Shown here piece after piece: positions 33,785 to 41,589 of a stretch of 64,000 bases of DNA (position 1 is the first letter of the stretch; the number at the start of each line of letters is the position of its first letter). The DNA comes from JBBECE01 sp040881985 (GTDB taxonomy: Bacteria; Pseudomonadota; Alphaproteobacteria; Rhizobiales; Devosiaceae): positions 62,001-126,000 of the forward strand of contig JBBECE010000014.1 in assembly GCA_040881985.1 (NCBI GenBank). The letters run 5' to 3'. The translations under genes and the position numbers were made by a program. Below the pieces are notes generated by a model. That model did no database searches and was not told where the DNA came from. It saw only the letters and a program-made list of their open reading frames with translations.

Positions 33785-34435
33785 TCAGAAGTGCCAGGAT
33801 ATGCCGACCGAGGCGGTGACGGCGGTGAGGTAGTATTCGACTTCTTCTTCCGCGGTTTCACCCAACTGCACCGTCTGACTGCCGAAATTGTAGAAGCGCA
33901 GATCCTTGCGGATTGAGACCGTGTCGGAGAGCGCATATTCGGCCCCCGCGCCGACGACAAAGCCGAAATGGGTCACGTCCTGATATTCCGGCAGGGCGCA
34001 TTCTCCATCACAGTAAGATGACCAGAACTCGCCGTTGGCGAAGGCGATGCCTGCGGTGCCGAAAAACAGCCAATTGCCGGCGGTGACGCCAATGCGTTTG
34101 CGAATCGAACCGAAGGAATCGACCGAACTGCCATACTCGTAGAAATCTGCCTCAGCCATGCCTTGGGTCTCGCCGGAAGCGCTGGCGACGTTGAAATCGG
34201 CCTCGACGCCGAAGACGATCGAATTGTGCTGGGCGTTGAAACCCGCAAAGACGCCGCCGAACGGTCCGACAATCGGCCAAATGCCGATCAGTTCCTCATA
34301 TTCCTCGATCCAGCCGGTGCCGTTGAAGAGGCCGCCCTGCACCCCGGCGTAAAAGCCCGACCAGTCGAAAGCCTGGGCCCCGGCGGTGCCAAGCCCCAAC
34401 CAAGCCGCTGCCGCGGCGATAGCAATTCGTTTCAT
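33785..34435 (-). CDS. Outer-membrane beta-barrel protein, Omp25-like (tandem copy 2)
   Basis: This 216-residue barrel is nearly identical to copy 1 over 180 residues. Its signal peptide is MKRIAIAAAAAWLGLGTAGAQ. The last two strands differ (FGSQTVQLGETAEEEVEYYL against FGTQEVQLGATQEENVEYYL) and the C-terminus is again WHF. The ATG at 34435 begins the two-gene unit, and a perfect CtrA-type site lies 79 bases upstream. Confidence 0.85.
   Translation of the reverse strand: MKRIAIAAAAAWLGLGTAGAQAFDWSGFYAGVQGGLFNGTGWIEEYEELIGIWPIVGPFGGVFAGFNAQHNSIVFGVEADFNVASASGETQGMAEADFYEYGSSVDSFGSIRKRIGVTAGNWLFFGTAGIAFANGEFWSSYCDGECALPEYQDVTHFGFVVGAGAEYALSDTVSIRKDLRFYNFGSQTVQLGETAEEEVEYYLTAVTASVGISWHF
33882..34418. 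repeat. 537-bp near-identical repeat in OMP copy 2
   Basis: Counterpart of 33197-33733. The identical block ends inside the signal peptide codons at one side and 35 codons before the stop at the other. Confidence 0.92.
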
Positions 34436-34513
34436 GATGGCATCTTTCCCCCGGCGCCTTGAGACGCAGACTAGCCCCTCGGGCGGGAATAGACTGTGGC
34501 CGGGGGGCAACGG

Positions 34514-34529
34514 TTAACCAAAAGTTAAC
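34514..34529 (-). promoter_or_regulatory. Perfect CtrA-type site upstream of the OMP pair
   Basis: TTAA-CCAAAAG-TTAAC matches the CtrA consensus exactly, 79 bases before the copy 2 start, a distance suited to promoter control. CtrA or a related regulator could tie barrel synthesis to the cell cycle. Binding is inferred from sequence only. Confidence 0.6.
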
Positions 34530-34607
34530 GTTCGCGGGGAGGCCGGAGAGCAAGGCGCCCCGGGCTGGGCCGGGGCGCCATAGGGTTTGGCCGTTGCGGT
34601 CAAGCCG

Positions 34608-35249
34608 TCAGTTGACCGAGACCGAGTCGGTATTGTCGCGCAGCGGATTATGGATGAGGGCGCGATCCGACACGTAGGTCTGGCAGTAGCCATTGTAGTT
34701 CGCCATGGTGCACATCAGCACCGAGGCGCCGCCATAGACCCGTACCGAGCGGATATTGTCCCGCCAGGGCTGGTTCCAGAAATTGTCGGAATAGCCCGCC
34801 GTCTTGCACATGCTGGCGCCGGTGAAGTTCGCTTCCTCATAGAAGCAGACCTGCTTGCCCGGCACGTTGATATTGGCGCTGACCCCGCCGGTGCCGAGGC
34901 AGATCTGATTGCCGCCCGGGCCGGTGAAGCAGAAGTTGACATTCGGCTGGGCCTGTCCGTTGCCGCCGCCCCCGCCGCCATTGGGAAGCGCGGTGAGGTA
35001 GGAACACGAGACCCAGGCGGTCGGATAGCCCGAGCGGTTTTGCTGGCACCAGGAGCCCGAGACGTTGATGACTTCGACGGTCGTGTCCGGGGGGAGCACA
35101 TAGAGGACCCCGCAAGCGGTCGAGCCGCACGAGCGGGCGTTGACATAGGCGGTCGAAATCGCGTTGTCCGCCGCGGTGGCGCTCGCGGTCCAGAGGATCA
35201 GGGTGCCCATCGCAAGCAGTGCCGAGGCAACCCAGTGGCGAATGTTCAT
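34608..35249 (-). CDS. Secreted SH3 / crystallin-like protein (paralog b)
   Basis: This 213-residue protein has a signal peptide MNIRHWVASALLAMGTLIL and the same SH3 domain as paralog a (about 90% identical residues over the first 90), a Gly-rich linker and the motif NFCFTGPGGNQICLG. One crystallin/I36-like domain follows (VCFYEEANFTGASMCKTAG, WRDNIRSVRVYGG). The C-terminal repeats of paralog a are missing. The ATG at 35249 follows GAGAGAAAG. It is upstream of the OMP pair on the same strand. Confidence 0.75.
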   Translation of the reverse strand: MNIRHWVASALLAMGTLILWTASATAADNAISTAYVNARSCGSTACGVLYVLPPDTTVEVINVSGSWCQQNRSGYPTAWVSCSYLTALPNGGGGGGNGQAQPNVNFCFTGPGGNQICLGTGGVSANINVPGKQVCFYEEANFTGASMCKTAGYSDNFWNQPWRDNIRSVRVYGGASVLMCTMANYNGYCQTYVSDRALIHNPLRDNTDSVSVN

Positions 35250-35434
35250 GACTTTCTCTCCCTCATAAATTGGGTTTTCGCGCCGCCACCCGAGCATTGC
35301 CTGCCTGAATGGCCGCTGAACAACCCGGCTTTGGCCGGAATGTCGGCCGCATCACGCCGAGGCGTTGCATGGTGCGGTTAAGCCTTGCGCCTCGCGTCAC
35401 TTTGAATTTTAGCCAAGAGCCGCCGATGCGCCAA

Positions 35435-35462
35435 CAAAAAAACCGCCGCCCGAAGGCGGCGG
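35435..35462 (-). terminator. Rho-independent terminator of the SH3 paralog c gene
   Basis: On the minus strand CCGCCGCC-TTCG-GGCGGCGG is followed by seven T. It is 24 bases past the stop at 35486. It is one of the clearest terminators in the window. Confidence 0.85.
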
Positions 35463-35485
35463 CAAGGCAGGAGGCTGGTGAAAGC

Positions 35486-36310
35486 CTAGCGCCGGACGAC
35501 GCGGTAGGACGAGATGTCGTTATCCATCGCCCGGCCGATCCAGGGGACATTGCCGGAATAGGTACGGCAGACGCCGGTGAAATAAGCCCCGGTGCAGGCC
35601 TGGACGGCAAAGCGCGGCGAGGTCCATATCGAGGAGATGCGGTCGTCCCAGCGGCCGCGGATCTCGGGGACCGAGATCATCGTCTGCCGGCAGAAGGCGT
35701 CGGCATTGTAGCTCGGATGATTGTAGAAGCAGGCGGCGGGATTGTTGCTCTCGATCCCGAAGGCGAATGGGAAATTGTCCGGGCCGCTGCCAAACCGGAA
35801 TTCCGCGCCTTGCCGATATGACGGGTAGCCGCCAAATCCGTTGTAGCCGTTCGGCTGATCGAAGGGGGCGAGCGCCGGCCAGCCGCCATCGCCGCCCCCG
35901 TAGCCCTGATCGAAGCCCTCATCATAGCCTGCATACTCCCCAGCGAAGTCGCCATAGGTGTCGTCAAAGCCGCCATAGGCGTCTTCGTCCCCGGCGTAGT
36001 AACCGCCATTGCCGCCGCCCGAATAAGCAGGCGAGGTGGGAGCGGGGGCGTTGACGGCCGGGGCCGGGCTGCCGGCGGGGACGAGATAGGCTTCCGAGAC
36101 GAAGCCGCCGGTATTGAGCTTGCACCAGCCCGACCCGCAGGAGACCACGTCGATCGTCTCGCCGGCGCTCAGCGTGTAAAGGACCGAAGTCGAGCTCGAG
36201 GGCCCGACCCTGACATTGAGGGCGGTCGTCGGCATGGCGGCGAGCGCGAAGGCCTCACCTGCGCTAAGCAACAGGCCTGCTGCGGCGAAGGCGAACATGC
36301 GGATGGACAT
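35486..36310 (-). CDS. Secreted SH3 / crystallin-like protein (paralog c)
   Basis: This 274-residue protein has a signal peptide (about 1-24), a bacterial SH3 domain (ALNVRVGPSSSTSVLYTLSA, IDVVSCGSGWCKL), then about 70 residues of Gly/Tyr/Asp-rich low complexity. A crystallin/I36-like domain with Cys pairs follows (AACFYNHPSYNADAFCRQ, GRWDDRISSIW, FTGVCRTYSGNV). The middle region has repeated GYDEGFDQGYGG-like units. It is more distant from paralogs a and b but has the same plan. A clear terminator follows. Confidence 0.75.
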   Translation of the reverse strand: MSIRMFAFAAAGLLLSAGEAFALAAMPTTALNVRVGPSSSTSVLYTLSAGETIDVVSCGSGWCKLNTGGFVSEAYLVPAGSPAPAVNAPAPTSPAYSGGGNGGYYAGDEDAYGGFDDTYGDFAGEYAGYDEGFDQGYGGGDGGWPALAPFDQPNGYNGFGGYPSYRQGAEFRFGSGPDNFPFAFGIESNNPAACFYNHPSYNADAFCRQTMISVPEIRGRWDDRISSIWTSPRFAVQACTGAYFTGVCRTYSGNVPWIGRAMDNDISSYRVVRR

Positions 36311-36462
36311 TTGGGTCTCCCCGGAATGGGTTTTCTGACGTTCAATGTCGCAAATTCGACCTGAACCGGGACTGAACGATGGCGCGGCGCGACATTCAGC
36401 GGGATTTGCCGAGGCACCCGACTGCGCTAGGGTGCGACCGGTCCAAAAACAGGAGGCCGTTC

Positions 36463-37020
36463 ATGCCCGTGTCCGCCCAGGCGCCGAAACTCGGCATCGC
36501 GGCGCCGCAATTCAAACTCCCGGCGACGGACGGCAAGAGCTATGCGCTGGCCGATATCATGGGGGCGAAGGGCGCGGTGGTCGTTTTCATCTGCAATCAC
36601 TGTCCCTATGTGAAAGCGGTGATCGACCGGCTCGTCGCCGACGCCAAAATTCTCGCCGCCGAGGGCATCGGATTTGCCGCGATCTGCTCCAACGACGCCA
36701 AGAACTATCCAGAGGACTCGTTCGACAAGATGAAGGCGTTCGCGACGAAGCACCGGTTCTCGTTCCCGTATCTGCATGACGAAAGCCAGGTCATAGCCCG
36801 CGCCTACGACGCGGTCTGCACGCCGGACTTCTACGGGCTCAATGCGTCGGGCCTGATTGAATATCGCGGCAGGCTCGACGAGGGCCGGACCGAGCTTCCC
36901 CAGCCGGGGGCGCGGCGCGAACTCGTCGAGGCGATGCGGGCGATCGCCGCGACCGGCAAGGGACCGGCGCAGCAATTGGCTTCGGTCGGCTGCTCGATCA
37001 AATGGAAGGCGGCGGCGTAG
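36463..37020 (+). CDS. Thioredoxin-like / AhpC-TSA family redoxin
   Basis: This 185-residue cytosolic thioredoxin-fold protein has FKLPATDGKSYALADIMGAKG and VVVFICNHCPYVKAVIDRL. The Cys-x-x-Cys motif is CNHC. Members of this group, annotated as thioredoxin family or redoxin-domain proteins, have no firm substrate. GGAGG is 8 bases before the ATG at 36463, and the upstream open frame is not family-like. It converges on yciA with 3 bases between stops. Confidence 0.85.
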   Translation: MPVSAQAPKLGIAAPQFKLPATDGKSYALADIMGAKGAVVVFICNHCPYVKAVIDRLVADAKILAAEGIGFAAICSNDAKNYPEDSFDKMKAFATKHRFSFPYLHDESQVIARAYDAVCTPDFYGLNASGLIEYRGRLDEGRTELPQPGARRELVEAMRAIAATGKGPAQQLASVGCSIKWKAAA

Positions 37021-37023
37021 GGA

Positions 37024-37419
37024 TTATGGATCGACTTTTCGCTTCGCGCCCGTCTCGTCGAGGGCTACGTAAACGAACTTACCCTCGGTGACCTTGATCC
37101 GGTCAGCGATGCGCTGGCGGCGTACCCAGGCTTCGACCTCGATGGCGATTGAGGTCGTCCCGACCCGCTCGATCGCGGTATAGACGCAGAGCACGTCGCC
37201 GACCTTTACCGGCACGATGAAGGTCATAGCCTCGACCGCGACGGTGACGACCCGCCCGCGGGCGCGCTCGTAGGCGGCGATGCCCCCGGCAATGTCCATC
37301 TGGCTCATCACCCAGCCGCCGAATATGTCGCCCGACGGATTGGTGTCGGCGGGCATGGCGAGGGTGCGGACGGTCAGGGTGCCGTGCGGCTCGGAATCGT
37401 TCTGCGGCGCGTCTTGCAT
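37024..37419 (-). CDS. yciA: Acyl-CoA thioesterase, YciA-like
   Basis: This 131-residue hot-dog thioesterase hydrolyses acyl-CoA esters. Segments: GTLTVRTLAMPADTNPSGDIFGGWVMSQMDIAGG (catalytic Asp/Asn region), VEAMTFIVPVKVGDVL, and IAIEVEAWVRR. The start is one base after the tdk stop, so the two are co-transcribed. Confidence 0.9.
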   Translation of the reverse strand: MQDAPQNDSEPHGTLTVRTLAMPADTNPSGDIFGGWVMSQMDIAGGIAAYERARGRVVTVAVEAMTFIVPVKVGDVLCVYTAIERVGTTSIAIEVEAWVRRQRIADRIKVTEGKFVYVALDETGAKRKVDP

Positions 37420-37420
37420 C

Positions 37421-38071
37421 CTATTCGGCGGCGGCTTGCGGGGCCGCGTCGTCGTCCTCGAGGAAGGCATCAACGACAATGGCGGCTTCGGGCCAGCGGC
37501 CGACCTTCTCTTCCCAGTGTTTTCGGCAAAGACTGACGTAGGTCTCATTGCCGCCGATATGTACCTGCGCCCCCTTGGTGAGGACCCGGCCTTCCTCGTC
37601 GAGGCGCACGACCATCGTCGCCTTGGCGCCGCATTCGCAGATGGTGCGGATCTCGCGCAGTTCGTCGGCGATTGCGAGCAACTCAGCAGAGCCCGGGAAG
37701 AGCTTGCCCTGGAAATCGGTTCTCAGTCCGAAGCACATCACCGGCACTTTCAGCCGGTCGACGAGGCGGGCGAGCTGCCAGACCTGGTCCGTCGTCAGGA
37801 ATTGCGCCTCGTCGAAAAAGGCGCAATCGACGCGGCGCCCGGCATGGGCCACCGCGATGCGGTCGTAGAGATTGTCGGACGGCGTGTAGAGGTCGGCCTC
37901 GCAATCGAAACCGATACGCGAGGCGATGCGGCCGACCCCGGCGCGGTCGTCGAAGGCGGCAGTGAACAAGAGGGTATGCATGCCGCGCTCGCGATAGTTG
38001 TACGAGGCCTGCAGCAGCATCGTCGACTTGCCGGCGTTCATCGCCGCATAGGAGAAATAGAGTTTGGCCAT
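37421..38071 (-). CDS. tdk: Thymidine kinase
   Basis: This 216-residue type II thymidine kinase salvages thymidine to dTMP. P-loop AAMNAGKSTMLLQ, FFDEAQFL, the lasso CFGLRTDF, and zinc ligands in CECGAKA and CRKHW. The last 15 residues are acidic and Ala-rich. It is followed by yciA. Confidence 0.95.
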   Translation of the reverse strand: MAKLYFSYAAMNAGKSTMLLQASYNYRERGMHTLLFTAAFDDRAGVGRIASRIGFDCEADLYTPSDNLYDRIAVAHAGRRVDCAFFDEAQFLTTDQVWQLARLVDRLKVPVMCFGLRTDFQGKLFPGSAELLAIADELREIRTICECGAKATMVVRLDEEGRVLTKGAQVHIGGNETYVSLCRKHWEEKVGRWPEAAIVVDAFLEDDDAAPQAAAE

Positions 38072-38542
38072 GCCGCCCCGCCCCGGAATCGCCCCGCCGC
38101 GGCGACTCTAGGGGACGCCACCGGCGAATCAACGCCGCAAAGGCGCGATCAACAGGCTTCTCCCCGGATTTGCGGCCGGCCAAAAGAAAAGGCCGCTGGC
38201 GGGGCGGCCTTTTATCGCGCTGAATTGGGGGTAGGTGGCGCGAGGATGGTTGGTGAACCATCAGGACCCGGATGCGGGGTAAGGCAGGAGCGTCCGTTCC
38301 ATGATTCGCAGGCTAGGCGCGCTGTTTGACGCCCCGGTGTCCGAGTTGTGACGCTTTGGTGACTTTCCACAGGGCCTCGGCACAGCCAAGCAATTGACTC
38401 CACAGCAAGTTCGCACCCTCGCGACGGCCGGGAACGAACAATTAAGCGAACTTGGAAACCGGCCTTTGACGTTTGCGGCGCGATAGTGGCGGCCGTCTCG
38501 ATGGAGATACCCCGGCGTCGGGGTCTCGGCAGGGAGCCGTCA
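38072..38542. other. 471-bp intergenic region between divergent tdk and DUF2147 genes
   Basis: No coding region here is convincing. It holds the promoters of tdk and of the DUF2147 run, and an isolated terminator-like hairpin at 38187-38213 that no annotated gene needs. A small RNA on either strand is possible, but I cannot match it to a known family. Confidence 0.5.
38187..38213. terminator. Bidirectional terminator-like hairpin, no associated gene
   Basis: AAAAGGCCGC and GCGGCCTTTT flank a short loop, giving a T-run on either strand; the minus strand continues CCTTTTCTTTT. It lies upstream of tdk on the minus strand and in front of no plus-strand gene end. Confidence 0.6.
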
Positions 38543-38944
38543 ATGAGGGGCTTTTTTCGGTTGCTGATCGCAGCGGTGGTGCTTGCAACCGGGTTTGGCA
38601 CGCCGGTCGCGGCGGGCGATCTGCGCCCCGACGGCTACTGGATCACCGAGGGGCAAAAAGCGCGGTATTACGTCACCTCCTGCGGCAACGGGCAATTGTG
38701 CGCGGTGCTCTTGTGGATCCGGCCCGACCTCGTGACCGAGCGCAACGTCAAGTTCCTCAACACCGCGATCTTCGAAAACCTGCCGCGGCAGGACGAGACG
38801 CGCTGGAGCGGCGAGGTGACCCTTGACGGCCACACCGTCCAGGGCCTCGTCGAAATGGTCACCTACGACGAGATCAGGGTCACCGGCTGCGTTTTCATTC
38901 TCTGCGACACGGTGGTGATGAGCCGCCTGCCGGACAGCGGCTAA
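38543..38944 (+). CDS. DUF2147-like secreted protein (1 of 3)
   Basis: This 133-residue exported protein has a signal peptide MRGFFRLLIAAVVLATGFG. Mature part: DGYWITEGQKARYYVTSCGNGQLCAVLLWIRPD, WSGEVTLDGHTVQGLVEMVTYDEIRVTGCVFILC. The Cys pairs, the GxW start and the LWI segment are typical of DUF2147, a lipocalin-like family of unknown function. GGGAG precedes the ATG at 38543. It heads a run of three paralogs. Confidence 0.75.
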   Translation: MRGFFRLLIAAVVLATGFGTPVAAGDLRPDGYWITEGQKARYYVTSCGNGQLCAVLLWIRPDLVTERNVKFLNTAIFENLPRQDETRWSGEVTLDGHTVQGLVEMVTYDEIRVTGCVFILCDTVVMSRLPDSG

Positions 38945-39033
38945 GTCGGTCAGCGCCTTCGCTTCAACGCGCAGGATGGTGTAGGTTCGGCGCGGAACGG
39001 GTTGCCGTTCCGGGCCTGGAACCGGAATGATTC

Positions 39034-39432
39034 ATGAGAGTTTTGACCGCGATCGCCGCTTTGATGGTGGGGGTCATCGCCATTGGCACGGCGGTGGGCG
39101 CGTCGGCGATGACTCCCACCGGAATCTGGGAAGCTACCAATGGAGAGTCCCGCTACGCCGTCAGCCTTTGCGGCGATCGCACACAACTTTGCGCCTATCT
39201 CATCTGGATCGATCCCGACGTGCTCGACGACAACAACCGCAAATATCTCAACCGGTCGATCTTCCGGTTTCTGAACTCGACCGGCCCACATCGCTGGGAA
39301 GGCGAGATCACCGTCGAAGGGCGGGCGGTGAGCGGTGTGGTCGAACTGGTCAGCGCAAATGAGTTGCGAGTAACCGCCTGCGTTCTCGCGATCGTATGCA
39401 GCAGCGGAATCATGCCGCGCATCGGCAACTAG
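39034..39432 (+). CDS. DUF2147-like secreted protein (2 of 3)
   Basis: This 132-residue protein has a signal peptide (about 1-25, ASAM) and the same pattern: TPTGIWEATNGESRYAVSLCG, QLCAYLIWIDPDVLDDNNRK, WEGEITVEGRAVSGVVELVS and ACVLAIVC. It is about 40-50% similar to its neighbours. Four Cys are conserved in all three proteins, suggesting disulfides in the periplasm. The spacing of 89 bases leaves room for its own promoter. Confidence 0.75.
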   Translation: MRVLTAIAALMVGVIAIGTAVGASAMTPTGIWEATNGESRYAVSLCGDRTQLCAYLIWIDPDVLDDNNRKYLNRSIFRFLNSTGPHRWEGEITVEGRAVSGVVELVSANELRVTACVLAIVCSSGIMPRIGN

Positions 39433-39508
39433 ATGCCGGACCTTCACATTCGCGCCATAGTCGCGCCTTAGCGAAGTCAGCACGGGCGGGCGTGAAACGG
39501 AGCGATCA

Positions 39509-39913
39509 ATGAGAATCTTTGTTTCAGTCGCCGCCGCGGCGCTTGCCGCTTGCATTGGGGCCGCGACCGCGCTCGCCCAGGAACCGACCCCGGCGGGGCT
39601 CTGGGAAGCCGAGGACGGAAGAACCCGCTACACTGTCGCGCTGTGCGGGGACGGCCAACAGCTCTGCGGCTATCTCAGCTGGATAAGGCCGGACAGTCTC
39701 GATGACAGCAACAGCAAGTATGTCGGGCGGGCAGTTTTCGAGGAGATGCCGCAAGCCGGCCGCTACCGCTGGAACGGCGACGTGACCCTCGAAGGCTACA
39801 CGGTGCGCGGCTCGGTGCAGCTTGTTGCCAGCGATCAGCTGAAAATCGGCGCCTGCATCTACATTTTCATTTGCCGCAGCACCATGTTGACGCGGGTCGA
39901 CGAGGGCGGCTAG
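39509..39913 (+). CDS. DUF2147-like secreted protein (3 of 3)
   Basis: This 134-residue protein has a signal peptide ending ALAQE. Mature part: TPAGLWEAEDGRTRYTVALCG, QQLCGYLSWIRPDSLDDSNSK, WNGDVTLEGYTVRGSVQLVAS, ACIYIFICRS. It is closest to copy 2. Function is unknown; a lipocalin-like small-molecule binding fold is proposed for the family. Confidence 0.75.
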   Translation: MRIFVSVAAAALAACIGAATALAQEPTPAGLWEAEDGRTRYTVALCGDGQQLCGYLSWIRPDSLDDSNSKYVGRAVFEEMPQAGRYRWNGDVTLEGYTVRGSVQLVASDQLKIGACIYIFICRSTMLTRVDEGG

Positions 39914-40158
39914 GCCGGGCGGGTGCGCAGAGTCTCACTTATGTGAGGCGAGCCGGAACAGCCGCAACCGGCGCCAAGCCGGAGCGCCCCTATCGCACCT
40001 GTCCGATTGTGCTTCGGCCCGGCGGCGCGCCTGTTGGGGACGGCCTGGGGAAATCTCAAGTCCGGCCAACCCGAGGCGCTGCCCGGCCGACATCCCCTTG
40101 ACGACTTGCGGGCGGCGCAGACCGAGAGCCGCGAGCTCCCGCCGCACAGGAGTACGCA

Positions 40159-40908
40159 ATGCAGTCCCATCTCAATATTACCGCCGCCGCGATGCTTTGG
40201 CTCGGCGCAGCCCTTGCGAACGCCGGGCTCGCCTCGGCCGGCGACGTCATTCCCCTCAAAGAGGCCAAACTCAACATCGAATACAACGCCACCGACGACG
40301 ATACCGGCTTTCAGGGCTTCATCGACAGCGAAGGCCGGCGGAGCCTCGTCATCTCCGGACCGGGGGGCGAGGTGTTGAGGTTCGAGGGATTGGGCAAGCT
40401 CGCGAGCCACGGGCTGACCGAACTGTTTTTCGAAACAGTCGAGCCGGCCGGCGCGGACATGCCGATCGAGGCGGTGCTGGCGGTGTTGCCGGAGGGCGAA
40501 TACGCGATCAGCGGGGAGGCGATCGAAGCCGGCGTCGTCGGCGGGGCGACAAGCGGGGTCGCCTGGCTCACCCACGACATTCCGGCGGGCCCTGTGCTGA
40601 CGAGCCCCGCCGAAGACGCGGTGGTGCCGGTCGGCGATCTCGTGGTGAGCTGGAGCGAGGTGACGATGACGATCACCGGCGAACCCGTCGAAATCATCGC
40701 CTATCAGCTCATCATCGAGAAAGACGGGGAACCGCATCCCGAGATGATCGGCAATTTCGGATTGAGCATGTATCTGCCTGCCTCGGTGTTCGAGATTCGG
40801 GTTCCGGCGGGATTCCTCGAGCCCGCGACGTCTTACGCCTGGGAGGTTCTCGCCATCGAAGTGAGCGGCAACCAGACGCTTTCCTCGAGCGCGTTCCGGA
40901 CCGAGTGA
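40159..40908 (+). CDS. Secreted protein with fibronectin type III-like domain
   Basis: This 249-residue protein has a signal peptide MQSHLNITAAAMLWLGAALA. The C-terminal half looks like an Fn3-type beta-sandwich: PVLTSPAEDAVVPVGDLVVSWSEV, IIAYQLIIEKDG and the end PATSYAWEVLAIEVSGNQT. The N-terminal half (TGFQGFIDSEGRRSLVISGPGGEVLRF) is of unknown type. No catalytic residues are evident. The 245 bases before it contain only a small CTCAC/GTGAG stem. Confidence 0.6.
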   Translation: MQSHLNITAAAMLWLGAALANAGLASAGDVIPLKEAKLNIEYNATDDDTGFQGFIDSEGRRSLVISGPGGEVLRFEGLGKLASHGLTELFFETVEPAGADMPIEAVLAVLPEGEYAISGEAIEAGVVGGATSGVAWLTHDIPAGPVLTSPAEDAVVPVGDLVVSWSEVTMTITGEPVEIIAYQLIIEKDGEPHPEMIGNFGLSMYLPASVFEIRVPAGFLEPATSYAWEVLAIEVSGNQTLSSSAFRTE

Positions 40909-41011
40909 CACCATTGCCCGGCCGGCGGGGCGGCACGCGCTGCTCCACCGGACGGGAGCGACGTGCTCCCAGTGCTCCGGGTAGGGGCCCAACGTGGAAA
41001 GGCCGGAGCCG

Positions 41012-41575
41012 ATGAAGCGCCTGATCTGGATCGCCGCGCTCGCCGTGGCGCTGTTCTCCACCCTTGCCGTCGTCGAGACGCTGAAAAGCGACGAGCCGTT
41101 CTCGGCGACCGGGTTGGCACTCGATCTCTTTGAAGCGGGGGTTCTGGCGCTGGCGGTGGTTGCGACCGCCTTTGCCTCGCTCGAGATTCGCGACATGCGG
41201 CGCGAGCGCATCGACCTTCTCAACGACCTCGCCAGGGCCCGCGTCGAGGGCGAACGGTGGCGCACGACGGCGCGGGTGCACCTCGACGGGCTCAGCCGCG
41301 CCATTCTCGAACAATTCAGGGCGTGGCGCCTCAGCGAGGGCGAGGCGGACGTCGCGGTCCTCATGCTCAAGGGTCTCTCGCACAAGGAGATCGCGCGCCT
41401 GCGCGAGGCGGGCGAGGCGACCGTCCGGCAGCAGGCGGCGTCGGTCTATCGCAAGTCGGGTCTGGCCAGCCGGGCGGAGCTGGCGGCGTTCTTCCTCGAG
41501 GATTTGTTCGCTCCGGACAGTGAGCGCGGCGCGACGCCGGCGCGGGCCATGCGGCTCGTCGATTCGAGGGATTGA
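41012..41575 (+). CDS. Membrane-anchored LuxR-type HTH regulator
   Basis: This 187-residue protein has two N-terminal membrane helices (LIWIAALAVALFSTLAVVET and LALDLFEAGVLALAVVATAF), then a coiled segment (RDMRRERIDLLNDLARARVE). The LuxR/GerE-type HTH reads WRLSEGEADVAVLMLKGLSHKEIARL and EATVRQQAASVYRKSGLASRAELAAF. DNA binding by a membrane-tethered factor is implied; the signal is unknown. GGAG precedes the ATG at 41012. It converges on the EamA gene. Confidence 0.78.
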   Translation: MKRLIWIAALAVALFSTLAVVETLKSDEPFSATGLALDLFEAGVLALAVVATAFASLEIRDMRRERIDLLNDLARARVEGERWRTTARVHLDGLSRAILEQFRAWRLSEGEADVAVLMLKGLSHKEIARLREAGEATVRQQAASVYRKSGLASRAELAAFFLEDLFAPDSERGATPARAMRLVDSRD

Positions 41576-41589
41576 GGGTCGCGAGGCTC

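Noticed and set aside
38187..38480. Possible SRP, 6S or other known structural RNA in the tdk upstream region
   Set aside because: Short strings such as GGTTCACCAACC looked suggestive, but the diagnostic loops of SRP RNA (GGAAGCAG) and 6S pairing are absent.
39934..39947. CTCAC-TTAT-GTGAG stem after the third DUF2147 gene
   Set aside because: Only five base pairs and no T-run; too weak to call a terminator or operator.
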